The notes under the pieces were generated by a model. The model was not told the origin of the DNA, did no database searches, and saw only the letters and a list, made by a program, of their open reading frames with translations. From Mycobacterium sp. Root135 (lineage in GTDB: Bacteria; Actinomycetota; Actinomycetes; Mycobacteriales; Mycobacteriaceae), in contig NZ_LMEZ01000006.1 of the NCBI RefSeq assembly GCF_001426545.1, positions 602,220 through 666,219 on the forward strand: a DNA stretch of 64,000 nucleotides, given 5' to 3'. Each line of letters opens with the position of its first letter. The stretch's first letter is position 1. This document shows, in pieces, positions 42,499 to 51,608 of the stretch. The translations under genes were made by a program, and so were the position numbers.

Positions 42499-44133
42499 GT
42501 GAGTAAATTCACCGAGACGATGTTCGCCAACGCGCACACGAGTCGCAACGGAATGACGACCGGCGACCCGCACGCACCGGTTCGGCACACCTGGAAAGAG
42601 GTGTACGAACGGGCCCGTCGCATCTCGGGCGGACTCGCCGCCGCAGGCATCGGACACGGCGACGCCGTGGCCGTGCTCGCAGGCGCCCCGGTCGAGATCG
42701 CCCCCGCGGCCCAGGGCATCTGGATGCGCGGCGCGAGCCTCACCATGCTGCATCAGCCCACCCCGCGCACCGACCTGCAGCGTTGGGCGCTGGAGACGAT
42801 GGACGTGATCGGCATGATCGAGGCGAAGGTCGTCATCGTCTCCGACCCGTTCACCCCCGCCGCGCCGGTCCTGACCGAGCGCGGAATCCGCGTGCTGACC
42901 GTCTCCGAACTGCTGGCCAGTGAGCCGATCGACCCCGTGGAGACCCACGAGGACGACCTCGCACTCATGCAGCTGACGTCGGGATCCACCGGCTTCCCCA
43001 AGGCGGTCTGCATCTCGCACGCCAACGTCGTGGCCAACGCCGAGGCGATGTTCGTCGGCGCCCACTTCGACACCAACACCGACGTGATCGTCAGCTGGCT
43101 GCCCTGCTTCCACGACATGGGCATGACCGGCTTCCTGACGGTGCCGATGTACTTCGGCGCCGAACTGGTCAAGGTCACCCCGATGGACTTCCTCGGCGAC
43201 ATCCTGCTGTGGGCCAAGCTGATCGACAAGTACCGGGGCACCATGACCGCGGCGCCCAACTTCGCCTACAACCTCTTCGCGAAGCGGTTGCGCAGGCAGG
43301 CAGAAGAGGGTCAGTTCGACCTGTCGTCGCTGCGCTGGGCCCTCTCCGGAGCCGAACAGGTCGACCCGGTCGACGTCGAGGACCTGTGCGAGGCCGGTGC
43401 CCGCTTCGGGCTGCGGCGCGAGGCAATCGTGCCCGCCTACGGCATGGCCGAGACCACGGTGGCGGTGTCGTTCACCGAGTGCGGTGTCGGCATGGTCGTC
43501 GACGAGATCGACGCCGACCTGCTGGCCGTGCTGCACCGCGCCGTCCCCGCCACCAAGGGCAACACCCGCCGACTCGTCGCGCTGGGCAAGCCGATCGACG
43601 GACTCGAAGTCCGCATCGTCGACGAGGACGACAACATGCTCGGCGAGCGTGCGGTCGGCGTGATCCAGGTCCGCGGCAAGCCGGTCACCAAGGGCTACAT
43701 CACGATGGCCGGGTTCATCGGCGCGCAGGACAAGGCCGGCTGGTACGACACCGGCGACATGGGATACCTCACCGAGGTCGGCGACATCGTCGTCTGCGGC
43801 CGGGTGAAGGACGTCATCATCATGGCGGGCAAGAACATCTACCCCACCGACATCGAACGCGCCGCCACCCGGGTGGCAGGCGTGCGCGCCGGGTGCTCGG
43901 TCGCGGTGCGCCTCAACGCGGGCTTGTCACGCGAAACCTTCGCCGTGGCTGTCGAATCCAACGACTACGACAAGCCAGACGAGGTCCGTCGAATCGAGCG
44001 TCAGGTGGCCCACGAGGTCTTCGCCGACGTCGACGTCCGGCCCCGCAACGTCGTCGTACTCCAACCCGGCGTCATCCCCAAGACACCGTCTGGGAAGCTG
44101 CGCCGCGCACACGCACTGTCCCTCGTCGACTAG
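42499..44133 (+). CDS. Fatty acyl-AMP ligase / acyl-CoA synthetase (FadD type)
   Basis: 544-residue ANL-superfamily enzyme activating a carboxylic acid with ATP. Motifs: P-loop LTSGSTGFPKAV (about 157-168), YGMAETTVAVSF, WYDTGDMGYL, VKDVIIMAGKNIYPTDIE and C-terminal K533 in TPSGKLRRAH. The VSWLPCFHDMGMTGFL stretch is typical of FAAL/FadD mycobacterial members. Whether it transfers to CoA or to an ACP is unclear. The GTG at 42499 follows AAAGGGA with 5-nt spacing. Monocistronic; converges with the DUF5994 gene. Confidence 0.9.
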   Translation: MSKFTETMFANAHTSRNGMTTGDPHAPVRHTWKEVYERARRISGGLAAAGIGHGDAVAVLAGAPVEIAPAAQGIWMRGASLTMLHQPTPRTDLQRWALETMDVIGMIEAKVVIVSDPFTPAAPVLTERGIRVLTVSELLASEPIDPVETHEDDLALMQLTSGSTGFPKAVCISHANVVANAEAMFVGAHFDTNTDVIVSWLPCFHDMGMTGFLTVPMYFGAELVKVTPMDFLGDILLWAKLIDKYRGTMTAAPNFAYNLFAKRLRRQAEEGQFDLSSLRWALSGAEQVDPVDVEDLCEAGARFGLRREAIVPAYGMAETTVAVSFTECGVGMVVDEIDADLLAVLHRAVPATKGNTRRLVALGKPIDGLEVRIVDEDDNMLGERAVGVIQVRGKPVTKGYITMAGFIGAQDKAGWYDTGDMGYLTEVGDIVVCGRVKDVIIMAGKNIYPTDIERAATRVAGVRAGCSVAVRLNAGLSRETFAVAVESNDYDKPDEVRRIERQVAHEVFADVDVRPRNVVVLQPGVIPKTPSGKLRRAHALSLVD

Positions 44134-44138
44134 ACCGA

Positions 44139-44609
44139 CTAGCCGCGCCGCCGGCGCTCCCGCGGTGCGGGGGCCGGCGCCTTCAGCGCTCCGTGACCCC
44201 GTGCGGCATCGACGATTTCGGTCGCGGTACGGAACAGCGGAGTGTCCTGATGCGCTTCGGTCAGGGGCAACCCCGCCGCGATTCTCAGCAGCAGTCCCGC
44301 CAAACTGCCCGGCGTCAGGCTGGGGATGACCAGGAGATTGGCGCTGGCATCGCGACCGGTGATGGCCATCAGATGCTGGTGCTTGTTCTGCCAGTGCCGC
44401 GAATTCAAGTCCGGCAGGTTCTCCGAGAGCGACCAGTTGACCGAGATGTCGACCACCTCACCGAGACGCCCACTCAGGACGCCGACCAACTCGGGAAGCT
44501 CGTTGGCGAGCCGATTGGTGTGGGGCCACCACGCGCCGTCGACCCGCTGCCCGAGTTGCTCACGCAGCATCAGGCGGACCGGACTTGCAGTTCGACGAAC
44601 CGCCGTCAT
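44139..44609 (-). CDS. DUF5994 family protein
   Basis: 156-residue cytoplasmic protein. PVRLMLREQLGQRVDGAWWP followed by HTNRLANELPELVGVLSGRL and the later LLVIPSLTPGSLAGLLLRIA matches the DUF5994 family, common in mycobacteria and other actinobacteria and without known function. The ATG at 44609 has GAGGA 7 nt upstream; an ATG at 44660 with AAGG abutting it is an alternative giving 173 residues. Arg-rich C-terminus. Lies between the FadD gene (convergent) and the enoyl-CoA hydratase (divergent). Confidence 0.75.
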   Translation of the reverse strand: MTAVRRTASPVRLMLREQLGQRVDGAWWPHTNRLANELPELVGVLSGRLGEVVDISVNWSLSENLPDLNSRHWQNKHQHLMAITGRDASANLLVIPSLTPGSLAGLLLRIAAGLPLTEAHQDTPLFRTATEIVDAARGHGALKAPAPAPRERRRRG

Positions 44610-44756
44610 GCCGCGGTCCTCGACGACGCCGCGCGAGTGGTTCGGGCCATCGAGTGCCATCCTTCGATTGAAGAAGGGCCGTCGGGCGGCGCGAGACGGC
44701 TCACCCCGAGCGTACGCATGCCACCGGGCGTACCGACGATCCACTACTGTCGACCC

Positions 44757-45509
44757 GTGTCCGATCTCGTACTGACGCAGGTCGAAGACCGCGTTGCGCT
44801 AATCACGGTCAACGACCCCGACCGCCGCAACGCGGTCACCGCCGAGATCTCCGCGGCACTGCGCGCCGCAGTCGACGCCGCCGAAGCCGATCCTGGCGTC
44901 CACGCGGTGATCGTGACCGGCGCGGGCAAGGCGTTCTGCGCGGGAGCGAACCTGACGGCGCTTGGCGCCGCCGCCGAGGACGGCCTTCGGGTGATCTACG
45001 ACGGTTTCCTCGCCGTGGCGAATTGCTCGTTGCCGACCATCGCCGCGGTCAACGGCGCCGCGGTGGGTGCCGGTCTGAACCTGGCGCTGGCCGCCGACGT
45101 CCGGATCTCGGGCCCAGCCGCCATGTACGACCCACGTTTCCAGAAGCTCGGCATCCACCCGGGTGGTGGCGCGACGTGGATGCTTCAACGCGCCGTCGGA
45201 CCGCAGGTGGCGCGGGCGTCCCTGCTGTTCGGCATGCGGTTCGACGCGCAGGCGTCGGTGGAGTACGGCCTCGCCCTGCGGGTCGCCGACGATCCCGTGG
45301 CCGCGGCACGTGAACTCGCCGCCGGGCCTGCGGCCGCCCCCCGCGACGTCGTCATCGCCACCAAGGCGTCGATGCGCGCGACGGCGAATCCGGGGTTCCT
45401 CGACTCCGAGCAGCACCGGGTCGCGGTCGACGTCGAGATCGGCCCGCAGGCGACGTCGATCGAATCACCCGATTTCGCAGCGAGATTGGCCGCCGCGAAG
45501 CGCAAGTAG
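44757..45509 (+). CDS. Enoyl-CoA hydratase/isomerase (crotonase family, EchA type)
   Basis: 250-residue crotonase-fold enzyme hydrating 2-enoyl-CoA. ALITVNDPDRRNAVTAEISA at the start, oxyanion-hole FCAGANLTALGAA and AAVNGAAVGAGLNLALAADV (G-rich), and KLGIHPGGGATWMLQRAVG are family hallmarks. Length fits mycobacterial EchA proteins such as EchA14 (Rv2486). A TACTGT -10-like hexamer at 44745-44750 places a start site on the GTG at 44757, suggesting leaderless translation. Converges with the citE operon. Confidence 0.88.
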   Translation: MSDLVLTQVEDRVALITVNDPDRRNAVTAEISAALRAAVDAAEADPGVHAVIVTGAGKAFCAGANLTALGAAAEDGLRVIYDGFLAVANCSLPTIAAVNGAAVGAGLNLALAADVRISGPAAMYDPRFQKLGIHPGGGATWMLQRAVGPQVARASLLFGMRFDAQASVEYGLALRVADDPVAAARELAAGPAAAPRDVVIATKASMRATANPGFLDSEQHRVAVDVEIGPQATSIESPDFAARLAAAKRK

Positions 45510-45514
45510 CGCGC

Positions 45515-46327
45515 TCAGCCTCCCGGCGCGAGCGCCACGATGCGCTGTGCGCGCCGCAGCACCGGCATGTCCACCATCTGACCGTCGAACTGGAAGACGC
45601 CACGCTCCGAACGGGCGACGTCCAAAACCGTTCTTGCCCAACGCACCTGGTCGTCGGTCGGGGTGTAACCGGACCTGATCACCGCGACCTGCGTCGGGTG
45701 GATCGCCACCTTCGCGTCGAAGCCGACGGCGACGGCGTCGTCGGTCTCGGCCCGTAACCCGCCGAGGTCACCGATGTCGAGGTACACCGAGTCCAGCGCC
45801 ATCTTGCCGTACGCCTTGGCGGCCAGAAGGCATTGTGAGCGAACGTGTGTGGCGACGTCGCGGTAGCTCCCGTCGGCGTGACGGTTCGACGTGCCGCCGA
45901 GCACGGCGAAGAGGTCCTCGGCGCCCCACATCACCGCGACGGTGTTGTCGACCCGGGCCGTTTCGGAGACGGCGAGCGCCCCCAGCGGAGTTTCGACGAG
46001 CACGACGACGTCCAGCGGCGCCAGCGACCGCACCTGCTCGGCGGTCTCGGTCTTGGCGAGCATCACCGTGGTGTAGTCGGTCTCGGCAAGGGCCGTCATG
46101 TCCAGGGCGTGGTCCGGCGTGCCGACCGGGTTGACGCGGACCACCGTCCGTGCCGGGTCCAGCCGGGTCTCGAGCAGCGCCGTGCGCGCCGACTCGCGGT
46201 CCGTGGCCGCGACCCCGTCCTCGAGGTCGAGGATCACGACGTCCGCCGCGGCGGCGGCCTTCCCGAAGCGTTCCGGACGGTCGGCGGGGCAGAACAGCCA
46301 CCCGGGACCGTTCACACCGAGCGCCAT
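45515..46327 (-). CDS. citE: CitE-like beta-hydroxyacyl-CoA lyase (Rv2498c orthologue)
   Basis: 270-residue HpcH/HpaI aldolase-family lyase. FCPADRPERFGKAA, DVVILDLEDGVAATDRESAR, VRVNPVGTPDHALDM and WGAEDLFAVLGGTSNRHADG are typical CitE-like motifs (metal-binding E/D). The M. tuberculosis orthologue Rv2498c is reported as a bifunctional lyase acting on citramalyl-CoA and HMG-CoA in itaconate and leucine breakdown, which fits its place as last gene of the leucine-degradation operon. Its ATG overlaps the maoC stop by 1 nt. Confidence 0.9.
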   Translation of the reverse strand: MALGVNGPGWLFCPADRPERFGKAAAAADVVILDLEDGVAATDRESARTALLETRLDPARTVVRVNPVGTPDHALDMTALAETDYTTVMLAKTETAEQVRSLAPLDVVVLVETPLGALAVSETARVDNTVAVMWGAEDLFAVLGGTSNRHADGSYRDVATHVRSQCLLAAKAYGKMALDSVYLDIGDLGGLRAETDDAVAVGFDAKVAIHPTQVAVIRSGYTPTDDQVRWARTVLDVARSERGVFQFDGQMVDMPVLRRAQRIVALAPGG

Positions 46328-46812
46328 CAGATGTCCTCCTCGGAACGCTTGCGCACCATGGTCTTTCGCGACGCCGTGGCGACGACGTCGCCGTGCTGGT
46401 TGCGTCCGGTGTGCGCGAAGGTGACGATGCCCTCCCCCGGCCGACTCTTCGACTCCCGCTTGTCGGTCACCTCGGTCTCGGCGTAGAGCGTGTCGCCGTG
46501 GAACAGCGGCTTCGGGAACGCGACGTCGCCAAAGCCCAGGTTCCCGACGATGGTGCCCTGGGTCAGCTGCGCGACCGAGAGCCCGACGATCGTCGACAGC
46601 GTGAACATCGAGTTGACCAGCCGCTGGTTGAACGGCGGCAGCGCATCGGCGAACGCGGCGTCGAGGTGCAGCGCCTGGGTGTTCATGGTCAGTGTGGTGA
46701 AGAGGACGTTGTCGGCCTCGGTGATGGTGCGCCCGGGCCGGTGCTGATAGAGCACACCGGTCTCGAACTCCTCGAACCACAGCCCGCGCTGGGTGACGAC
46801 CCGCTTCTCCAT
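46327..46812 (-). CDS. MaoC-like hydratase/dehydratase (Rv2499c type)
   Basis: 161-residue single hot-dog-fold protein. RTITEADNVLFTTLTMNTQALHLD carries the hydratase-2 D-x(4)-H motif (D then H in NTQALHLD), and FGDVAFPKPLFHGDTLYAETEV completes the fold. Expected to hydrate an enoyl-CoA such as 3-methylglutaconyl-CoA or a related branched intermediate (inference from operon). Sits directly between fadE19 (0 bp) and citE (1-nt overlap). Confidence 0.88.
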   Translation of the reverse strand: MEKRVVTQRGLWFEEFETGVLYQHRPGRTITEADNVLFTTLTMNTQALHLDAAFADALPPFNQRLVNSMFTLSTIVGLSVAQLTQGTIVGNLGFGDVAFPKPLFHGDTLYAETEVTDKRESKSRPGEGIVTFAHTGRNQHGDVVATASRKTMVRKRSEEDI

Positions 46813-47973
46813 CTACAGGCCCGCCTCGCGTGCGATCAGCATCAGTTGCACCTCGGTCGTGCCCTCGCCGATTTCGAGGATCTTGCTGTCCCGGTAGTGC
46901 CGCGCCACCGGGTATTCGTTCATGAAGCCGTAGCCGCCGAACACCTGGGTGGCGTCCCGGGCGTTGTCCATCGCGGCCTCGCTGGCGACGAGCTTGGCCA
47001 CCGCGGCGGCCTTCTTGAAGGGCTTGCCGGACAACATGAGTGCCGCCGCGTCGTAATAGGTCGCACGGGCCGCGTGTGCACGCGCCTCCATTCGGGCGAT
47101 CTTGAATGCGATCGCCTGGTACCTGCCGATGGGTGAGCCGAATGCCTCCCGCTCCTTGGCGTACTTCACGCATTCGTCGACGCAGCCCTGGGCGGCGCCG
47201 ACGGAGACTGCGGCGATGGCGATGCGACCCTCGTCGAGGATTTTCAGGAAGTTCGCGTAGCCGCGACCACGTTCACCGAGCATGTTTTCCCGCGGCACCC
47301 GGACGTCGTCGAGGCTCAGCGGATGGGTGTCGGAGGCGTTCCAGCCGACCTTGTCGTAGGCGGGTTCGGCGGTCAAGCCCTTGGTGGGCACCGGCACCAG
47401 GAACGCCGAGATGTCCTTGTGCCGGTGGTCGATACCGGTGACCGCCGTAACCGTGACCAGCTTGGTGATGTCCGTACCCGAGTTGGTGATGAACTGCTTG
47501 GAGCCGTTGATGATCCAGTGATCACCATCCTGTCTGGCAGTGGTCCGAGTCGCCCCGGCATCGGTACCGCCGCCCGCCTCGGTCAGACCGAACGCACCGA
47601 GCGCCTTGCCCGACGCCAACAGCGGCAGCCATTCCTGTTTCTGTGCGTCGTTTCCGAAGCGGTACACCGGCATCGCGCCGAGCGACACCCCGGCCTCGAG
47701 CGTGATCGCCACGCTCTGGTCGACCTTGCCGAGTTCCTCGAGTGCCAGACACAGGGCGAAGTAGTCGCCTCCCATGCCGCCGTACTCCTCGGGGAACGGC
47801 AGCCCGAACAGGCCCATGTCGGCCATGCCCGCGACGACCTCGTAGGGGAAGGAGTGCTCCTTGTCGTGCTTCGCCGAGACCGGCGCGACGACGGTGCGCG
47901 CGAAGTCACGGACCGTCTTGGCCAGCTGCTCATAGTGGTCGGGAAGTGTTCCGGTGGACAAAAATTCGCTCAT
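46813..47973 (-). CDS. fadE19: Acyl-CoA dehydrogenase FadE19 (isovaleryl-CoA dehydrogenase-like)
   Basis: 386-residue FAD-dependent acyl-CoA dehydrogenase. GAFGLTEAGGGTDAGATRTTA and WIINGSKQFITNSGTDITKL are the FAD/substrate motifs; FGSPIGRYQAIAFKIARMEA and ATQVFGGYGFMNEYPVARHY with YRDSKILEIGEGTTEVQLML complete the family. Best fit is a short branched-chain (isovaleryl-type) enzyme, matching its place with a methylcrotonyl-CoA-type carboxylase. ATGA overlap with accA1. Orthologous context: Rv2500c. Confidence 0.92.
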   Translation of the reverse strand: MSEFLSTGTLPDHYEQLAKTVRDFARTVVAPVSAKHDKEHSFPYEVVAGMADMGLFGLPFPEEYGGMGGDYFALCLALEELGKVDQSVAITLEAGVSLGAMPVYRFGNDAQKQEWLPLLASGKALGAFGLTEAGGGTDAGATRTTARQDGDHWIINGSKQFITNSGTDITKLVTVTAVTGIDHRHKDISAFLVPVPTKGLTAEPAYDKVGWNASDTHPLSLDDVRVPRENMLGERGRGYANFLKILDEGRIAIAAVSVGAAQGCVDECVKYAKEREAFGSPIGRYQAIAFKIARMEARAHAARATYYDAAALMLSGKPFKKAAAVAKLVASEAAMDNARDATQVFGGYGFMNEYPVARHYRDSKILEIGEGTTEVQLMLIAREAGL

Positions 47974-49964
47974 GGCTGGGGCTCCTTGATCGATGCCTTT
48001 ATTCGGGCCATCGGCTGGCCCACCTTGACTTGGTCGCCGACGGCGACGAGTAGTTCGACGACGCCGTCGACGGGTGCCGACAGCGCGTGTTCCATCTTCA
48101 TGGCCTCGACGGTGACGACGACGTCACCCGCGGCGACCTGCGCCCCGTCCTCGACCCCCACTGCGACCACCGATCCCGGCATGGGACTGACGAGTTCGGC
48201 GTCACCCGCATGCGCGGCGTCGGCCCGCACCGGAGCCTCGCGCACCTCGTCGACCGAGACCGTCCGCCCGCCGCCGGCCAACCAGATCACGCCGTCCGCG
48301 GCCGCGACGACGTACTGCGAGCGCAACCCGCCGACGGTGACGGTGAGCATTCGCCCGTCGAGACTCGCTGCCACCGAGCGGGTCTCGCCGTCCTCGATCC
48401 GGGCCGTCGCCCGCTGCGGAGTGCCGCAGACGTGCACGTGCTCGGTGCGTTCCCCCGCCCGCAGCCGGATCGTCGTCGGCGCGTGGACACCGGTGCGCCA
48501 ACCCGACGGGTCGGCCCACGGGTCGCCCGGCGTGGCGGGCCAGCGCGACAGCCACCGGTAGGCCGCAGCCGCGACGAACTCGTCGTCGGTGGCCGCGACG
48601 CCGACGTAGTCGGGTGTCCGCCGGTCGAGCAGACCGGTGTCGAGCCGACCGGCCACCACGTCGGGGTCCGCGAGCAGGAAGCGCAGGAAGTCCACGTTCG
48701 TGGTCACGCCAAGCACGGCGGTTTCGGCCAACGCCCTGTCCAAGGCGGCGAGCGCAGCGGGACGATCCTCGGCGTAGGCGATGACCTTTGCGAGCATCGG
48801 GTCGTAGTCGCTGCCGACGACAGTGCCGGCCCGGATGCCCGAATCGACCCGCGCGGAGGATGATTCGACGACGTCGAGCACCGTGCCGCCGGTCGGCAGG
48901 AAGTCGCGGGCCGGGTCCTCGGCGTACACACGGGCCTCGACGGCATGCCCCGTCATGACCACGTCGTCCTGACCGAGGGGCAGCGAGCCGCCCGCGGCGA
49001 TGCGTACCTGCAGCTCGACCAGGTCGACACCCGTGACGAGTTCGGTGACCGGGTGCTCGACTTGGAGCCGGGTGTTCATCTCCATGAAGAAGAACTCGTC
49101 GGGCCGGTCGGCGGAGACGATGAACTCGACGGTGCCCGCGCCGGAGTAGTCGACGCTGCGGGCGGTGTCGCACGCCGCCACGCCGATGCGGGCCCGGGTC
49201 GCCGCGTCCAGCAGCGGTGACGGCGCCTCCTCGATCACCTTCTGATGGCGCCGCTGCAGGCTGCATTCGCGCTCTCCGAAGTGGACGACGTTGCCGTCAC
49301 CGTCGGCGACGATCTGCACCTCGATGTGCCTGGGGTTGAGGACGAATCGCTCGAGGAACAGGGTGTCGTCACCGAACGCCGACGCCGCTTCCCGCCGCGC
49401 GGACACCAGTGCGGCGGGCAGTTCGGACGCGTGGTGTACCACCCGCATGCCCTTGCCTCCACCACCCGCGGACGGCTTGACCAAGACGGGGAATCCGACG
49501 TCGCCGGCACCGGCGATCAGATCCTCGTCGGTCAGACCGGGACGCGAGATGCCGGGGACCACCGGCACGCCGAACTCCGACACCGCGGCCTTCGCGGCGA
49601 TCTTGTCCCCCATGGTTTGGATCGCACCGACCGGCGGTCCGATGAACGCGATGCCCGCCGCCCCGAGCGCGGCGGCGAATTCGGCGTTCTCCGAGAGGAA
49701 TCCGTACCCCGGGTGGACGGCTTGGGCGCCGGTGCGCTGAGCGGCCCGCACCACCGCCGCGATGTCGAGATAGCTCTGCCGGGCCGGTGCCGGACCAAGC
49801 CGGACCGCCACGTCGGCCTCGGCGACATGGCGCGCTCCGGCGTCGGCGTCGCTGTAGACGGCCACGGAACGAATTCCCATGGCCCGCAACGTGCGGATGA
49901 CGCGCACGGCGATCTCACCGCGGTTGGCGACCAGGACGGTGCTGAAAATGCTGCTAGTGGTCAT
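47970..49964 (-). CDS. accA1: Acyl-CoA carboxylase alpha subunit (biotin carboxylase + BCCP), AccA1
   Basis: 664-residue biotin-dependent subunit. The biotin carboxylase part (about 1-445) has VLVANRGEIAVRVIRTLRAM, KPSAGGGGKGMRVV (ATP-grasp lid) and EMNTRLQVEHPVTELVTGVD. The C-terminal BCCP carries biotinyl-Lys in EAMKMEHALSAPVDG near residue 625. With AccD1 it forms the 3-methylcrotonyl-CoA carboxylase of leucine degradation in M. tuberculosis (Rv2501c). The true start is ATG 49964, 4 nt after the accD1 stop; a longer reading upstream is non-coding. Confidence 0.95.
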   Translation of the reverse strand: MTTSSIFSTVLVANRGEIAVRVIRTLRAMGIRSVAVYSDADAGARHVAEADVAVRLGPAPARQSYLDIAAVVRAAQRTGAQAVHPGYGFLSENAEFAAALGAAGIAFIGPPVGAIQTMGDKIAAKAAVSEFGVPVVPGISRPGLTDEDLIAGAGDVGFPVLVKPSAGGGGKGMRVVHHASELPAALVSARREAASAFGDDTLFLERFVLNPRHIEVQIVADGDGNVVHFGERECSLQRRHQKVIEEAPSPLLDAATRARIGVAACDTARSVDYSGAGTVEFIVSADRPDEFFFMEMNTRLQVEHPVTELVTGVDLVELQVRIAAGGSLPLGQDDVVMTGHAVEARVYAEDPARDFLPTGGTVLDVVESSSARVDSGIRAGTVVGSDYDPMLAKVIAYAEDRPAALAALDRALAETAVLGVTTNVDFLRFLLADPDVVAGRLDTGLLDRRTPDYVGVAATDDEFVAAAAYRWLSRWPATPGDPWADPSGWRTGVHAPTTIRLRAGERTEHVHVCGTPQRATARIEDGETRSVAASLDGRMLTVTVGGLRSQYVVAAADGVIWLAGGGRTVSVDEVREAPVRADAAHAGDAELVSPMPGSVVAVGVEDGAQVAAGDVVVTVEAMKMEHALSAPVDGVVELLVAVGDQVKVGQPMARIKASIKEPQP

Positions 49965-49968
49965 TCCG

Positions 49969-51519
49969 TCACATCCTGAAAACGCCGTAGGAGACCGGTT
50001 CCAGCGGCGCCTGGGCGACCACCGAGAGTGCCAGCCCGACAACGGTTCTGGTGTCGGCAGGATCGATCACGCCGTCGTCCCACAACCGCGCGGTGGAGTA
50101 GTACGGGTTGCCCTGGTGTTCGTACTGCTCGCGGATCGGGGCCTTGAAGGCTTCCTCCTCTTCCGCGCTCATGTCACCGCGTACCGTCGCTAAGACCGAC
50201 GCGGCCTGCTCACCGCCCATCACCGAAATGCGCGCATTCGGCCACATCCACAGGAACCGCGGCGAATACGCCCGCCCACACATCGAATAGTTGCCCGCGC
50301 CGTAGGAACCGCCGATCACGACGGTCAGCTTGGGCACCCGCGCGCAGGCGACGGCCGTCACCATCTTGGCGCCGTGCTTGGCGATGCCGCCCGCCTCGTA
50401 GTCGCGGCCCACCATGAAGCCGGCGATGTTCTGCAGGAACAGCAGCGGTATGGACCGCTTGTCGCACAGCTCGATGAAATGTGCTCCCTTGACTGCCGAT
50501 TCGCCGAACAGCACGCCGTTGTTGGCGACGATGCCGACGGGGTGGCCGTGGATGCGGGCGAAGCCGGTGACCAGGGTCGTGCCGTATTCGGCCTTGAACT
50601 CGGCAAAGTCAGCACCATCTACGAGGCGGGTGACCACCTCGTGGACGTCGTAGGGTACGCGTGAGTCGGTGGGCACCACGTCGTAGAGCTCGGCCTGGTC
50701 GGCAATGGGGTCGACGGTCGGGATGACGTCCCACGGCGTGGGTGTACGCGGACCCAACGTGTCCACGATGCGGCGCACCATCCGTAGCGCATCGCGGTCG
50801 TCGTTCGCCAAGTGGTCGGTGACACCGGAGACCTTCGAGTGCAGGTCTCCGCCGCCGAGTTCCTCAGCCGTGACCACCTCGCCGGTGGCGGCCTTCACCA
50901 GCGGCGGACCACCGAGGAAGATCGTGCCCTGGTTGCGGACGATGACGGCCTCGTCGCTCATGGCGGGGACGTAGGCGCCGCCCGCCGTGCACGAGCCGAG
51001 CACCGCGGCGATCTGCGGGATGCCGTTGGCGCTCATGTTGGCCTGGTTGAAGAAGATGCGGCCGAAGTGCTCGCGGTCGGGGAAGACCTCGTCCTGGCGC
51101 GGGAGGAAGGCCCCACCGGAGTCGACGAGATAGAGGCAGGGCAGTCGGTTCTGCGCCGCAATCTCTTGTGCGCGAAGGTGTTTCTTGACGGTGATCGGGT
51201 AATAGGTGCCGCCCTTGACCGTCGCGTCGTTGGCCACAATCATGCATTCCCGGCCCGAGACCCGGCCGATGCCCGCGATCATCCCCGCCCCGGGGCATTC
51301 GTCGTCGTACATCCCGTCAGCGGCCAGCGGCGCGACCTCCAGGAACGGGCTGCCGGGGTCGAGCAGGGAAAGGACCCTGTCGCGCGGCAGCAGCTTGCCC
51401 CTGCTCACGTGGCGTTCCCGGGAACGTTCCGAACCGCCGAGTGCGGCGGTCGCGAGCTTCTCGCGCAGCTCTGCCACCAACGTCAGATGCTGGTCACGAT
51501 GGGTCGTCTGCGTGGGCAA
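49969..51519 (-). CDS. accD1: Acyl-CoA carboxylase beta subunit, AccD1 (methylcrotonyl-CoA type)
   Basis: 516-residue carboxyltransferase. LPRDRVLSLLDPGSPFLEVA, DVTVKGGTYYPITVKKH-like (ANDATVKGGTYYPITVKKHL), VDSGGAFLPRQDEVFPD and GGSYGAGNYSMCGRAYSPRF with WMWPNARISVMGGEQAA match MCC-beta. It transfers CO2 from biotin on AccA1 to the acyl-CoA. Orthologue of Rv2502c. First gene of the leucine-degradation operon; TTG start at 51519 is the only one that fits the family N-terminus. Two operator-like sites lie upstream at 51539-51581. Confidence 0.94.
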   Translation of the reverse strand: MPTQTTHRDQHLTLVAELREKLATAALGGSERSRERHVSRGKLLPRDRVLSLLDPGSPFLEVAPLAADGMYDDECPGAGMIAGIGRVSGRECMIVANDATVKGGTYYPITVKKHLRAQEIAAQNRLPCLYLVDSGGAFLPRQDEVFPDREHFGRIFFNQANMSANGIPQIAAVLGSCTAGGAYVPAMSDEAVIVRNQGTIFLGGPPLVKAATGEVVTAEELGGGDLHSKVSGVTDHLANDDRDALRMVRRIVDTLGPRTPTPWDVIPTVDPIADQAELYDVVPTDSRVPYDVHEVVTRLVDGADFAEFKAEYGTTLVTGFARIHGHPVGIVANNGVLFGESAVKGAHFIELCDKRSIPLLFLQNIAGFMVGRDYEAGGIAKHGAKMVTAVACARVPKLTVVIGGSYGAGNYSMCGRAYSPRFLWMWPNARISVMGGEQAASVLATVRGDMSAEEEEAFKAPIREQYEHQGNPYYSTARLWDDGVIDPADTRTVVGLALSVVAQAPLEPVSYGVFRM

Positions 51520-51538
51520 TGGCCGTTCCGTCCGTTTT

Positions 51539-51581
51539 AGTTAATCGTCACTAACTGATGCTACGTTAGTCATCATTAACT
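51539..51581. promoter_or_regulatory. Two TetR (BkaR-type) operator copies
   Basis: Eighteen-bp sites at 51539-51556 (AGTTAATCGTCACTAACT) and 51564-51581 (CGTTAGTCATCATTAACT) match at 14 of 18 positions with GTTA/TAAC arms, 25 bp apart in the same orientation, in the gap between accD1 and the divergent TetR gene. Confidence 0.7.
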
Positions 51582-51608
51582 GAGAAACGCAAACGGCAAG
51601 GGGGAAAG

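Noticed and set aside
42177..42506. Possible 109-aa gene before fadD
   Set aside because: Poor codon use, no ribosome site at its start, and it runs into the fadD start; reported only as a gap.
43209..45509. Fusion-like reading ending in the enoyl-CoA hydratase
   Set aside because: Upstream residues are a shadow of fadD in another frame; the gene begins at GTG 44757.
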